Below, piece by piece: positions 6,913-14,661 of a stretch of 15,951 nt of DNA (positions are counted from its first letter, which is position 1; each line of letters begins with the position of its first letter). Origin of the DNA: Myxococcota bacterium (GTDB taxonomy: Bacteria > Myxococcota > Polyangia > GCA-2747355 > JAKLHH01); contig JAKLHH010000045.1 in NCBI GenBank assembly GCA_022710245.1, forward strand, positions 1-15,951. Reading direction: 5' to 3'. The notes below the pieces were generated by a model, which saw nothing but the letters and a program-made list of their open reading frames with translations, was not told the DNA's origin and did no database searches. The translations under genes and the position numbers were made by a program.

Positions 6913-9900
6913 CTAGCGCCCGATGCTCTGTGCCCGGTTGATGATGCGGGGCGTGATGAAGACGAGGACCTCTTCGCGGTCCGACGTCTCGCGGCGGTTG
7001 CGGAAGAGGTAGCCGATGACCGGGATGTCGGCGAACCACGGCACCTTGGCGTAGGAGCGGCCGGTACGGGTCGTGTAGATGCCGCCGATCACCGCGGTGT
7101 CGCCGTCCTTGACCAGCAGCTCGGTCTTCGCCTGCTTCTTCAGGATGGTCGGCGCGCCGTTGGCGCCCGTGTTGGCGAAGTCCGGCTCGTTGCGGGTCAC
7201 CTCGAGCTGCAGCACCACGCTGCCGTCGGCGGTGACGTGCGGCTTCACCGAGAGGCTCAGCTTCGCGTCCTGGAAGGTGGTCTGCACGCCGGCCGCGCTG
7301 ACCTGCGAGAACGGGATGGTGACGCCCTGCTCGATGCGCGCCTGCACGTTGTCGAGGGTGGTGATCTTGGGCGCGCTGACGATGCGGATGTCGCCCGTCG
7401 ACTCGGCCGCGGAGAGGCGCAGGTTGATGTTCACGTTGCCCGAGACCGAGCCCATGGTGAGGCCGATCGCGCCGCCTCGCCCGGTGCCCGTCGAGGCCGG
7501 CATGTTCACCGCGAAGGCCGGGTTGGTCGGCCTCGGGATGAGGCCGTTGAGCGGCTCCTGCCCGTCCGCCGCGCCGCCGCCGATGCCGAGGGTGTTCGGG
7601 AAGACGAGCCCGGTGGAGTTGCCGGTCGCCTGCGAGGCGGTGAAGAACCCACCCCACTGGATGCCGAGCTCCTTGGAGTAGTTGGTGCGGGCCTCGATGA
7701 TGCGCGCCTCGATCAGGACCTGCGGGGTCTGGGTGTCGAGGCTGCGGATCAGCCGCTCCATCAGATCGAGGTTCCCGCTGATGTCGCGGGCGATGACCAT
7801 GTTGGTGCGCTCGTCGAAGGAGAGCGCGCCGCGCGGGCTCATGGTGTACTGCAGCTTCGGCAGCATCGAGGACGCATTGGCGTAGCTGAGCGGGATGAGG
7901 CGCGTCTCGAGCGGCTTCAGCAGCATCACCTGCTTCATCCGCGCGATCTCAGCCTCGCGCTCCTTCTCCAGATCGCCGGCCGGCGCCACGCGCACCAGGT
8001 TCCCCTCGCGCACCTGGCCGAACCCCTTGGCCCGCAGGATGACGTCGAGCGCCTGATCCCAGGGGACGTTGTGCATGCGGATGGTGACGCGCCCCTGGAC
8101 GCTGTCCGAGGTGATGATGTTGACGTTGCCCACCTCGGAGAGCAGGCGGAGGATGTTGTGGATGTCCGCGTCCTTGAAGTCGAGGTCGATGCGGCGCCCG
8201 CTGTAGTGCCGCGTCTCGCGGCTCCGCTTCACGCGAGCACCCGCGACCTGCTCCGACCGATAGGAGTAGGCGTCGGCCTGGCGGTCGCCCTTCGGCCCTG
8301 CCGCGAACGGCGCGGCCTTGGCCAGCGCCGGCTTGGGGAACTCCCAGATCAGGCGGTCGCCCTCACGCCGGACGCGCGAGGAGGCCGAGCCGTCGCGGAG
8401 GCTGACCTTGAGGACCGCGGCGCCGCGCCGCGCGTCGGGCACGAAGCAGGAGATCTGCTCCACCGGCCCGTTGAACTCGCTGGTGTCCAGCGTCCGCTGC
8501 AGGAGCCGCGGCAGCACCACCCCCTCGAGCGTGAGCGCGGGCACCCCGCCCTCCTTGCTGAGCCGGTGGCCGGCGCTGCCCTCGAGCTGGATCTGCACCT
8601 GGACCGACTGCCGTCCGTCCACGTAGCGGATGTCCCTGACCAGGGCGAGCGGAGCCTTGGCCGCGGCGAGAGCCTTCTCCTTCGCCGCGAGCTGCCTCTC
8701 GGCGTGCGCGGCCATGGCGGCGCTCCTCGCCAGCGCCTGCTTCGCCTCGCGCTGCTGCTTCGCCTCGCGCTGCCGCGCGTCCTCTCGCGCCGCCGCCGCG
8801 CGGGCGAGCTCCTCGTTCGCCTTCGCCTGCTCCTGCTTCAGCTGCGCGAGCGCCTTCTCCTCGGCGATCCGCGCCTGCTTGGCCTTCGCCAGCGCGGCGC
8901 TCACCTCGAGGAGGCGCTTCTGCGCGCCGTCGCGCTCGCGCTCGGCGACGCGACGCTTGCCCTCGGCCTCGCCGAGGAGCTGCTCCTCGCCGCGCCGCGC
9001 CTTCTCCACGCCCTGGCGCCTGCTCTCCTCGGCGCGCCTGAGCGCGATGGTGGTCTCCAGGGTCTTGCGGTTCTCGCCCAGCCTGCGCTCGGCGTCCGCG
9101 AGCTTGCGCTCGGTGCTCTCGGCCAGGCCGCGCGCCTCACCGAGGCGGCGCTGCGCCGCCTGGAGCGCCGCGGTGGAGGCCCGCTGCTGGGCCTCGCCTT
9201 TGCGGATCTCGCCCGTCAGGCGGGCGCGCGCCTGCTCGGCCTGCTGACGCGAGCTCTGCGCGGCCACGAGCCGCTGCTCGGCGCGCTGCAGCTCCGCCCG
9301 GGCGACGCGCTTGCCCGCCTCGTCCGTCTGCTTCGCGAGGCGCGCCTTCGCCTCGGCCGCGCTCAGCCGCGTGCGCTCGACCTCGGCCAGCGCCGCCGCC
9401 GCGACCTGCTTCTGCCGCTGCAGCTCCAGCTGCACCCGCGCGGTCTCCTTCGCCAGCGCCGCCCCGCGGCTGCGCTCGGCGGCCACGCCGTGCGTGAGCT
9501 CCTGCAGCTTGCGCTGGGCCACCTGGGTCGCCGCGCGGCTCTGCTCGGCCTCCTGCTGCGCCGTGGCCAGCGCGCCGCGCTGCGACCGCTCGCGCTGCTG
9601 CGCCTGACCGAGCGCCGTCTCGAGCTGCTTCACGCGCGTCGCCATCTCCTCGAGCTTGGCCTTGCGCGCGCTCACCTCGCCCTGCGCCTTGGCCAGGGCC
9701 GCGGCGCGGGTCTCCGCCTCGCCGCGGGCCTTGTCGGCCTGCTTGCGCCGCGACTCCTCCTGCGCGAGCCGCTCCTCGGCCTGCGTGCGCGCCGACTCGG
9801 CCTTCTTCTGCGCCTTCTCGGCCGCCAGCCGCGCGAGCTCCGCCTGCTGCTTCGCGCGCTGCGCCTGCGTGCGCGCCGACTCCGCGGTGAGCCGACCACG

Positions 9901-11250
9901 CTCGGCTGCCTCGCGGCGCTGCTCGGCCTCGCCCAGGCGCTCCTCGGTCTGAGCGCGCGCCGTCTGCGCCTTCTTCACCTGCGCCAGCGCGCGGTCGAGG
10001 CTCGCCTCGATCTGACGGACGCGACGCTGCGCAGCGGCCGCCGCCGCGCGGTTGCCCTCGGCGTCCTGGGCGGCGACGACGCGCGCGCGCGCCATCTCGG
10101 CCTGCAGCCGCTTGACCTCCTGCTCGCGAGCCGCGAGGCCGCGCTGCGCGTCGCCGAGCGCCGCCTGCCGGCGCGTCGCCTCGAGCTGCGCCGCCTTCAG
10201 CGCGCGGGTGCGACGCAGGGCCTCGCCCATGGCCTGCTTCAGCGCGACCGCCTGCGCGGCCGCCTCGTCACGCTGCTTCTTCGCCTCCAGCCGGGACGCG
10301 TTCGCCTCTTCCCTGGCGCGGTCTGCCTCGGCCTTCGCCGCGACCGCCTGAGCCTTCGCCAGCTTCGCCTCGCGCCGCTGCTGCTCCGCCGTGGCCAGCG
10401 CGACCTGGGCCTGCTGCCGCTCCTCGCGCCGCTGCTTCTCCGCCGTGGCCAGCGCGGCCTGAGCCTGCTGCCGCTCCTCGGCGAGCTGCTTGAGCGCGAC
10501 GGCCTTCTGCTGCTCGCGCTGCTGCGCGGTCAGGCGCGCGGCCTCGGCCTGCAGCCGCTCGCGGTCCGCCGCGGTGCGCGCCTCCTTGACGGCCTGCAGG
10601 CGCTGCTCGGCGACCTTGCGCGCCGCCTCGGCCTCCTGCTTCAGCAGCGCGCTCTGCTGCCGCGCGTCCGCCAGGGCAGCCTGGCCCTCGGTCTGTGCGC
10701 GCTTGCTCTGCGCGGCCGCCTGGCGCGCGGTCTCCAGCTCGCGGGACAGCCGCACCGGGTCGGTCTTCGGCCGGGCGTCGTGCGGCGCCACCACGATGCG
10801 CAGCTTGTGCCCGTCGGTGCTCACCGTGTAGTGCGCCGGCCGCTTGAAGTTGATCATCACCCGCGCGATGGTCGACGCGTGCGTGGAGAACTGCGTGGTG
10901 GCCACCTGGCTCACCGCCCAGCTGTCCACGTCGAGCAGTGGTGAGACCCCACGCAGCTGGCTGTTGGCGATGTCGACGGTGAGCCGCGAGGGGCGCTCCA
11001 GCTTGAAGACCGAGAACATCGGCTTCGCCGAGGCCTGCACCTCGATCTCCGTCGCGTCACCGCGCTCGCTGACCTTCAGCCCGGAGATGGTGTTGAGGCC
11101 GCGTCCGTCCGCCGCCGCCGGCCCTGCGAGCAGCGCGGCCAGCACGAACATCAGCCCGGTGAGGCCGGCCCGCACGGGCGGGGTCGCCACCACTCCGCCG
11201 GGACCGCGCCCGAGGTGCTCGTTCTGGCTCTGCAACGACTTGGGGCTCAT
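6913..11250 (-). CDS. pilQ: Type IV pilus secretin PilQ with a giant coiled-coil insertion
   Basis: This is the outer-membrane secretin through which the pilus exits. The ATG at 11250 is chosen for AAGGAG 7 bases upstream and the signal peptide (hydrophobic LTGLMFVLAALLAG, cleavage near residue 48); an upstream frame extension is not protein-like. Domains by approximate residue: AMIN beta domain 50-155 (peptidoglycan binding in this family); Ala/Glu/Gln/Arg/Lys-rich coiled coil 168-863 with no proline and no aromatic residue that I can find; second AMIN-like beta domain 865-975; STN domain 1020-1100 (IDLDFKDADIHNILRLLSEV, NVPWDQALDVIL); secretin N1 domain 1105-1173; secretin core 1176-1440, starting QVLIEARIIEA and ending EEVLVFITPRIIN. 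At 1445 residues it is well beyond usual PilQ lengths (roughly 700-900), and the coil explains the excess. It is last of pilMNOPQ, after a 277-base structured gap. Confidence 0.95.
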   Translation of the reverse strand: MSPKSLQSQNEHLGRGPGGVVATPPVRAGLTGLMFVLAALLAGPAAADGRGLNTISGLKVSERGDATEIEVQASAKPMFSVFKLERPSRLTVDIANSQLRGVSPLLDVDSWAVSQVATTQFSTHASTIARVMINFKRPAHYTVSTDGHKLRIVVAPHDARPKTDPVRLSRELETARQAAAQSKRAQTEGQAALADARQQSALLKQEAEAARKVAEQRLQAVKEARTAADRERLQAEAARLTAQQREQQKAVALKQLAEERQQAQAALATAEKQRREERQQAQVALATAEQQRREAKLAKAQAVAAKAEADRAREEANASRLEAKKQRDEAAAQAVALKQAMGEALRRTRALKAAQLEATRRQAALGDAQRGLAAREQEVKRLQAEMARARVVAAQDAEGNRAAAAAAQRRVRQIEASLDRALAQVKKAQTARAQTEERLGEAEQRREAAERGRLTAESARTQAQRAKQQAELARLAAEKAQKKAESARTQAEERLAQEESRRKQADKARGEAETRAAALAKAQGEVSARKAKLEEMATRVKQLETALGQAQQRERSQRGALATAQQEAEQSRAATQVAQRKLQELTHGVAAERSRGAALAKETARVQLELQRQKQVAAAALAEVERTRLSAAEAKARLAKQTDEAGKRVARAELQRAEQRLVAAQSSRQQAEQARARLTGEIRKGEAQQRASTAALQAAQRRLGEARGLAESTERKLADAERRLGENRKTLETTIALRRAEESRRQGVEKARRGEEQLLGEAEGKRRVAERERDGAQKRLLEVSAALAKAKQARIAEEKALAQLKQEQAKANEELARAAAAREDARQREAKQQREAKQALARSAAMAAHAERQLAAKEKALAAAKAPLALVRDIRYVDGRQSVQVQIQLEGSAGHRLSKEGGVPALTLEGVVLPRLLQRTLDTSEFNGPVEQISCFVPDARRGAAVLKVSLRDGSASSRVRREGDRLIWEFPKPALAKAAPFAAGPKGDRQADAYSYRSEQVAGARVKRSRETRHYSGRRIDLDFKDADIHNILRLLSEVGNVNIITSDSVQGRVTIRMHNVPWDQALDVILRAKGFGQVREGNLVRVAPAGDLEKEREAEIARMKQVMLLKPLETRLIPLSYANASSMLPKLQYTMSPRGALSFDERTNMVIARDISGNLDLMERLIRSLDTQTPQVLIEARIIEARTNYSKELGIQWGGFFTASQATGNSTGLVFPNTLGIGGGAADGQEPLNGLIPRPTNPAFAVNMPASTGTGRGGAIGLTMGSVSGNVNINLRLSAAESTGDIRIVSAPKITTLDNVQARIEQGVTIPFSQVSAAGVQTTFQDAKLSLSVKPHVTADGSVVLQLEVTRNEPDFANTGANGAPTILKKQAKTELLVKDGDTAVIGGIYTTRTGRSYAKVPWFADIPVIGYLFRNRRETSDREEVLVFITPRIINRAQSIGR
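10384..10491 (-). repeat. 54-bp (18-residue) tandem repeat inside the PilQ coiled coil
   Basis: Two near-identical units, 10384-10437 and 10438-10491, encode EERQQAQ(A/V)ALATAE(K/Q)QRR twice in a row. The DNA copies share long identical runs, such as the CTCCGCCGTGGCCAGCGCG start. This indicates fairly recent in-frame duplication and suggests that the coil grows by tandem duplication. Eighteen residues is not a multiple of the 7-residue heptad; 11-residue or mixed periodicity is possible. Confidence 0.75.
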
Positions 11251-11334
11251 CGCCGCTCTCCTTGAAGGTATCGACCGGATCGCTCTCCGGCACTGCCCAT
11301 CGCGATCGTCACGGCCCGCCGCCCACGCCAACCT

Positions 11335-11519
11335 CCGGGCACACGACTCCGCCCGGCCCACACGGCCACTCTCGGGAGCTCGCGCTCCCGTCTCACTTCT
11401 CGCTGCCGGCCTCCGACGAGGAGGCCACCCCGGATCGAGAGCGCCGCGCGCTCCCCGCGGGTGATCTGCCTTCACCCGCGTCGCCGCCTCTCGGCGGCCG
11501 TGCCCGGGCGCACCCGGGC
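11335..11519 (-). other. Cluster of seven short hairpins between pilP and pilQ (candidate structured RNA)
   Basis: In the 277-base gap, seven perfectly paired short stems lie in a row. In transcription order they are: 11519-11502 (7 bp, 4-base loop), 11498-11483 (6 bp, GAGA loop), 11480-11456 (9 bp, 7-base loop), 11453-11439 (6 bp, 3-base loop), 11426-11408 (7 bp, 5-base loop), 11390-11373 (7 bp, GCGA loop) and 11356-11335 (6 bp, 10-base loop). The two GNRA loops appear on the strand of the pil mRNA. There is no T-run, so none is a classical terminator. It may set mRNA stability or the PilQ:PilP ratio (inference). Short stems arise easily in GC-rich DNA, so conservation is the key test. Confidence 0.5.
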
Positions 11520-11527
11520 TGCTCGAT

Positions 11528-12136
11528 CTACCTGCTCGCCTCCTCGGCGCCGCTCCCGCCCTCGCTGGCCTCCTTCGGGTTCAGGTCGATCACCCGGTCG
11601 ACCAGCGTGTTCTTGTCCTCGGCCTGCTCCTCGATCTCGACGACCACCTTGTCGGTGAGGATCTGCTTCACCTTGCCCGCGTTCTTGCTGATGTAGTCCC
11701 CGCGCTTGACGGTGACCCCCAGCCCCGTCGGGTCGCGGAACATCGCCCGCGGCCGGGTGCCGCCCGAGACCACGGCGATCAGCTTCAGCTCGTCGAGCGC
11801 GTAGCGGGGCAGGATCACCTTCCGCTGCTGCTTGGCGGCCTGGCGGATCGGCTTGTTGAACTCCTTGAGGAAGGTCCGGAACGGATCGCGGTTCGCGGGC
11901 CCCTCGGCGAAGTCCTTGTCGGTGAGCTCGGGCGGCGGCTTCGACGGCTGCGCGGCGGCCACCGGCGCACCTGGCGCGCCCGGCGCACCCGGGACACCCG
12001 GCGGCGGGCCTGGCGGCGGCGGCGGCGCGCCCGGCGGAGGCATCTTGGCCGGCGGCGTCTTGGGCTTGTCGTCGCAGCTCGCGGCGAGCAGCACGCAGAG
12101 GGCCAGGAGAAGTAGCTTGAGAGCCAAACGGGTCAT
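11528..12136 (-). CDS. pilP: Type IV pilus assembly lipoprotein PilP
   Basis: PilP is the inner-membrane lipoprotein that links the PilN-PilO dimer to the periplasmic domains of the PilQ secretin. The 202-residue product has a lipoprotein signal (KLLLLALCVLLAASC, lipid Cys21). A Pro/Gly/Ala-rich linker follows at about 27-66 (PPPGAPPPPPG and repeated GAP). After it comes the conserved NRDPFRTF segment (93-100), which in PilP proteins docks PilN/PilO, and a C-terminal beta domain with YALDELKLIAVVSGGTRPRAMFRDPTGLGVTVKRGDYI, a clear PilP signature. The ribosome binding site AGGAG overlaps the pilO stop (TAGGAG), so the two genes look translationally coupled. The linker is longer and more proline-rich than I would expect. 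The family call is secure from both sequence and operon position. Confidence 0.95.
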   Translation of the reverse strand: MTRLALKLLLLALCVLLAASCDDKPKTPPAKMPPPGAPPPPPGPPPGVPGAPGAPGAPVAAAQPSKPPPELTDKDFAEGPANRDPFRTFLKEFNKPIRQAAKQQRKVILPRYALDELKLIAVVSGGTRPRAMFRDPTGLGVTVKRGDYISKNAGKVKQILTDKVVVEIEEQAEDKNTLVDRVIDLNPKEASEGGSGAEEASR

Positions 12137-12146
12137 GGTCTCTCTC

Positions 12147-12779
12147 CTAGCCGTGCGGCGGTGGCGGCGCGCCCGGGGGGCCCTTGGGCTCCGGCGGCGC
12201 CAGGAAACGGAAGGTGCTGGCGGTGAAGGTAGCCTTCAGCATCACGCTCCCCTCACCCTCGACGTTGGTCGGGTTGCTGAGCACGACGTCGCGGATGTTG
12301 ACGATGCGCTTCAGCTGTCCGACCGAGTAGAAGAACTTGTTGATCTGGAAGTAGGAGCCGCTGAGCTCCATCTTGACGGGGATCGTCGCGTAGAAGTTCT
12401 GCGGCTGCTCCGCGCCCTGCTCGAAGACGAGGATGTTCAGCCCCGCGAGCTCGGCCTGCGCGTGGAGCGACTGCAGGAAGCTGGGGATCTCGGCGTCCGT
12501 CGGCAGCACCTTGAGGAGCTCCTTCTGCTCCTCGAGGAGCTTCGCCACCTCGGCGCGGAACGAGTTGTAGCGCCGCTGCTTGTCCTCGTACGATGCTTTC
12601 TCCTGCTGCAGCGTCACGATCCGTTTGCCCAGGTTCACGGCCTTGTCAGCCACGTCCGAGTAGAACATGAAATAGAAGACGGCGCCAAAAATCCCCCCGA
12701 GGAAGACCAGCCCGATGACCTTGCTCTTCGTCGGTGCCTTGCTGAATCTCTCGACGAGCTCGCCGGTGTTGAGCGCCAT
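12147..12779 (-). CDS. pilO: Type IV pilus inner-membrane assembly protein PilO
   Basis: PilO forms a heterodimer with PilN in the inner membrane and helps set pilus extension and retraction. The 210-residue product has a short cytoplasmic N-terminus, one membrane helix at about 21-41 (VIGLVFLGGIFGAVFYFMFY), a coiled coil at about 45-92 (DKAVNLGKRIVTLQQEKASYED onwards), and a periplasmic ferredoxin-like domain with LPTDAEIPSFLQSLHAQAELAGL and VKMELSGSYFQINKFFYSVGQLKRIVNI, both typical of PilO. It ends in an unusual proline-rich tail (PKGPPGAPPPPHG). ATG at 12779 has AGGAGG five bases upstream, overlapping the pilN stop (TAGGAGG), which indicates translational coupling. Assignment is firm. Confidence 0.95.
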   Translation of the reverse strand: MALNTGELVERFSKAPTKSKVIGLVFLGGIFGAVFYFMFYSDVADKAVNLGKRIVTLQQEKASYEDKQRRYNSFRAEVAKLLEEQKELLKVLPTDAEIPSFLQSLHAQAELAGLNILVFEQGAEQPQNFYATIPVKMELSGSYFQINKFFYSVGQLKRIVNIRDVVLSNPTNVEGEGSVMLKATFTASTFRFLAPPEPKGPPGAPPPPHG

Positions 12780-12788
12780 GGGTGCCTC

Positions 12789-13424
12789 CTAGTACGTGAT
12801 CCGGCAGCGGAGTGAGAAGCGGACCACCTTGAGCCCGAGGGCGCCGTCCACCATCTGGTCGTTGCGCTCGAGGAAGACCTCGGAGAAGTAGCGCGAGAGC
12901 GCGAGCCGTTTGTTGAACTCGGCGACGTCGTCGTAGTCCTTCGCCTTCCCGTGGAGCTTCAGCGCGCCGTTCTTCTCGTCGAAGCCCTCGATCCAGAGTC
13001 GGTTCGGGTTCCAGCGGGGGTTGAAGGCCGCGCTCGGGTTGGAGCGGATCAGCGCCTCGTACCTCGTCTGCTCGACGGTGGGGCCCTTGCCCGTCGTGAG
13101 GATGTCCGAGACCTCGCGGAGCATCCAGACCGGGCCCGTGCGCGCCTTCTGCAGCGTGTTGATGATCTCGCGCTGGGAGAGGAGCCGATCGCGCTGCTGC
13201 TGCAGCTGGTCGAAGTCGCCGACCTGCTTCTTCAGCTCGGCGATCTCGCCATCCAGCTGCTTCGTCTTGCGCGTCTTCTCGTCCACCTCGTCCGACTTGA
13301 ACGTGTAGAGGAAGAACATGCCCACCACCTCGGCGGCGATGAAGGCGAAGAAGATGAGCAGCTGCCTCTGCCCGGCCTGGACCTTCTTGACCTGCCTGAC
13401 GGGGAGCAGGTTGATGCGGATCAT
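12789..13424 (-). CDS. pilN: Type IV pilus inner-membrane assembly protein PilN
   Basis: PilN pairs with PilO in the periplasm, while its cytoplasmic N-terminus binds PilM. The start is ATG at 13424, with GGAGGAG five bases upstream; an in-frame GTG at 13430 would overlap that ribosome binding site. The 211-residue product begins MIRINLLPVRQ, the INLLP motif that PilN uses to bind PilM. It has a membrane helix at about 21-40 (LLIFFAFIAAEVVGMFFLY), a coiled coil at about 45-85 (DEVDEKTRKTKQLDGEIAELKKQ), and a periplasmic domain with VWMLREVSDIL, LWIEGFDEKNGALKLHGKAKDYDDVAEF and VVRFSLRCRITY, all usual for PilN. It follows pilM after a 163-base gap and overlaps the control signals of pilO. Confidence 0.95.
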   Translation of the reverse strand: MIRINLLPVRQVKKVQAGQRQLLIFFAFIAAEVVGMFFLYTFKSDEVDEKTRKTKQLDGEIAELKKQVGDFDQLQQQRDRLLSQREIINTLQKARTGPVWMLREVSDILTTGKGPTVEQTRYEALIRSNPSAAFNPRWNPNRLWIEGFDEKNGALKLHGKAKDYDDVAEFNKRLALSRYFSEVFLERNDQMVDGALGLKVVRFSLRCRITY

Positions 13425-13478
13425 TTGCACTCCTCCGGTCTGCTGCCGGCCGCTCGCAGTTGCTGGTCGCGGCAGCGG

Positions 13479-13504
13479 CCCACCACCGCCCTCTGCGGTG
13501 TGGG
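13479..13504 (-). other. Hairpin in the pilM-pilN spacer
   Basis: CCCA-c-CACCGC (13479-13489) pairs with GCGGTGTGGG (13495-13504): 10 base pairs with one bulged base and a 5-base loop. It stands between pilM and pilN in the operon transcript and could protect mRNA or halt exonucleases (inference). A second possible stem (13557-13564 with 13582-13589, 8 bp) reaches into the pilM stop codon. No T-run follows either. Confidence 0.4.
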
Positions 13505-13506
13505 GC

Positions 13507-13556
13507 GCCGCTCCGGTTGCTGGTCGCGCCGCTCCGGTTGCTGGTCGCGCCGCTCC
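13507..13556. repeat. 21-bp tandem repeat in the pilM-pilN spacer
   Basis: GCCGCTCCGGTTGCTGGTCGC is present at 13507-13527 and 13528-13548, with a partial third unit to 13556. A diverged copy (CCGCTCGCAGTTGCTGGTCGCG) lies at 13450-13471, on the other side of the hairpin. The spacer (13425-13587) encodes nothing convincing. Such repeats could vary in number between strains. Confidence 0.8.
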
Positions 13557-13587
13557 GAGCGCGGCGCGCCGCGGCTTGCTCCCGCGC

Positions 13588-14634
13588 TCACAGGGAGTCT
13601 CCCTCGCTCCGCAGCGCCAGCCCCATCGCGATCGCTGCCATGGGTGCCTGCAACTGCACGTATTCCATGTCGAACTTCGAGCTGTCCACGGTGACGCCGC
13701 GGAAGGGGTCCATGATCTCGAGCGGGATGCGCGCGCGCGCCTCGATGGCCTTGCGCAGCGCCGGGACCCGCGCGCTGCCGCCCGAGAGGTAGATCTTGTC
13801 GATCGACCCCTCCGAGGTGGTGGCGAGGTAGAAGTCGAAGGAGCGCTGGAACTCGCCGGCCATCACCTCGGCCTGCTGGCGCAGGATCTCGTCGACCTCC
13901 TGCGGGACGACCTCGTCGCCCGCGGTGCCGCCGCACTTGTACGCCTCCGCCTCCTCGTAGCCGACGTTCAGCTGCTTCTGGATCTCCTCGGTGAAGGAGT
14001 TCCCGCCGATCGTCATGTCGCGCGTGAAGGTGGAGATGCCGCCCGCGATGATGTTGATGGTGCTGATCGACGCTCCCACGTTGAGGAGCGCGATGGTCTC
14101 CTTGGTCTGACCGTAGTTCTGCTCGAAGCAGTTCTGCAGGCTGAAGGCGGCGACGTCCACCACCACCGGGTGCAGGTGCACCTCACGGATGAGGGCGGTG
14201 TAGTCGGAGACGACCTCCTTCTTGGCCGCGACCAGCAGCACCTCCATCTGGTTCTGCCCGGTCTCGCTGCTCAAGATCTGGTAGTCGATCTCCACGTCGT
14301 CCTTGGCGAAGGGGATGTGGTGCTCGGCCTCCCAGGTGATCTGCTCCTCCAGCTCGTCCTCGGTCATCACCGGGACGGTGATCTTCTTGATGATGACGGA
14401 GTGGCCGGAGATGGCGAGGCTCACCTCCTTCTGCCGGATCTTCAGCTTCCCGAAGAGGGAGGAGATCGCCTCGGCGACCGCGCCCGAGTTCATCACCGAC
14501 CCGTCGACGATACTCTGGGGCGGGACGGGCTCGATGCCGAAGTTGACGAGCTGGACGCCGCGCTTGTACGCCTTGACCTGGACTACCTTGATGGCGCTGC
14601 TGCCAACGTCGAGTCCGATACAGTTCTTCGCCAT
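13588..14634 (-). CDS. pilM: Type IV pilus assembly ATPase-fold protein PilM
   Basis: PilM is a cytoplasmic actin-like (FtsA-like) protein that binds ATP and the PilN N-terminus, joining the motor ring to the alignment complex. The 348-residue product is full length for the family. Motifs: phosphate-1 CIGLDVGSSAIKVVQV (5-20); AISGHSVIIKKITVPVMTEDELEEQITWEAEHHIPF (about 94-129), a strong PilM signature; phosphate-2 LLNVGASISTINI (about 184-196); FTRDMTIGGNSFTEEI (about 202-217); and adenosine motif IYLSGGSARVPAL (about 285-297). The ATG at 14634 is the natural start of the beta strand, but its ribosome binding site is weak (AAGG about 11 bases away), so translation may depend on coupling to the HTH gene that ends 27 bases upstream. 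First pil gene of the operon. Confidence 0.97.
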   Translation of the reverse strand: MAKNCIGLDVGSSAIKVVQVKAYKRGVQLVNFGIEPVPPQSIVDGSVMNSGAVAEAISSLFGKLKIRQKEVSLAISGHSVIIKKITVPVMTEDELEEQITWEAEHHIPFAKDDVEIDYQILSSETGQNQMEVLLVAAKKEVVSDYTALIREVHLHPVVVDVAAFSLQNCFEQNYGQTKETIALLNVGASISTINIIAGGISTFTRDMTIGGNSFTEEIQKQLNVGYEEAEAYKCGGTAGDEVVPQEVDEILRQQAEVMAGEFQRSFDFYLATTSEGSIDKIYLSGGSARVPALRKAIEARARIPLEIMDPFRGVTVDSSKFDMEYVQLQAPMAAIAMGLALRSEGDSL

Positions 14635-14661
14635 TCAAGCCATCGCCTTCGGCCCTCACAC

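Noticed and set aside
6826..10944. Forward-strand open frame of about 1372 codons
   Set aside because: It is antisense to pilQ. It is open only because the reverse gene has very strong G/C third positions and few codons giving antisense stops; the translation is Leu/Arg/Ala low complexity with no domain.
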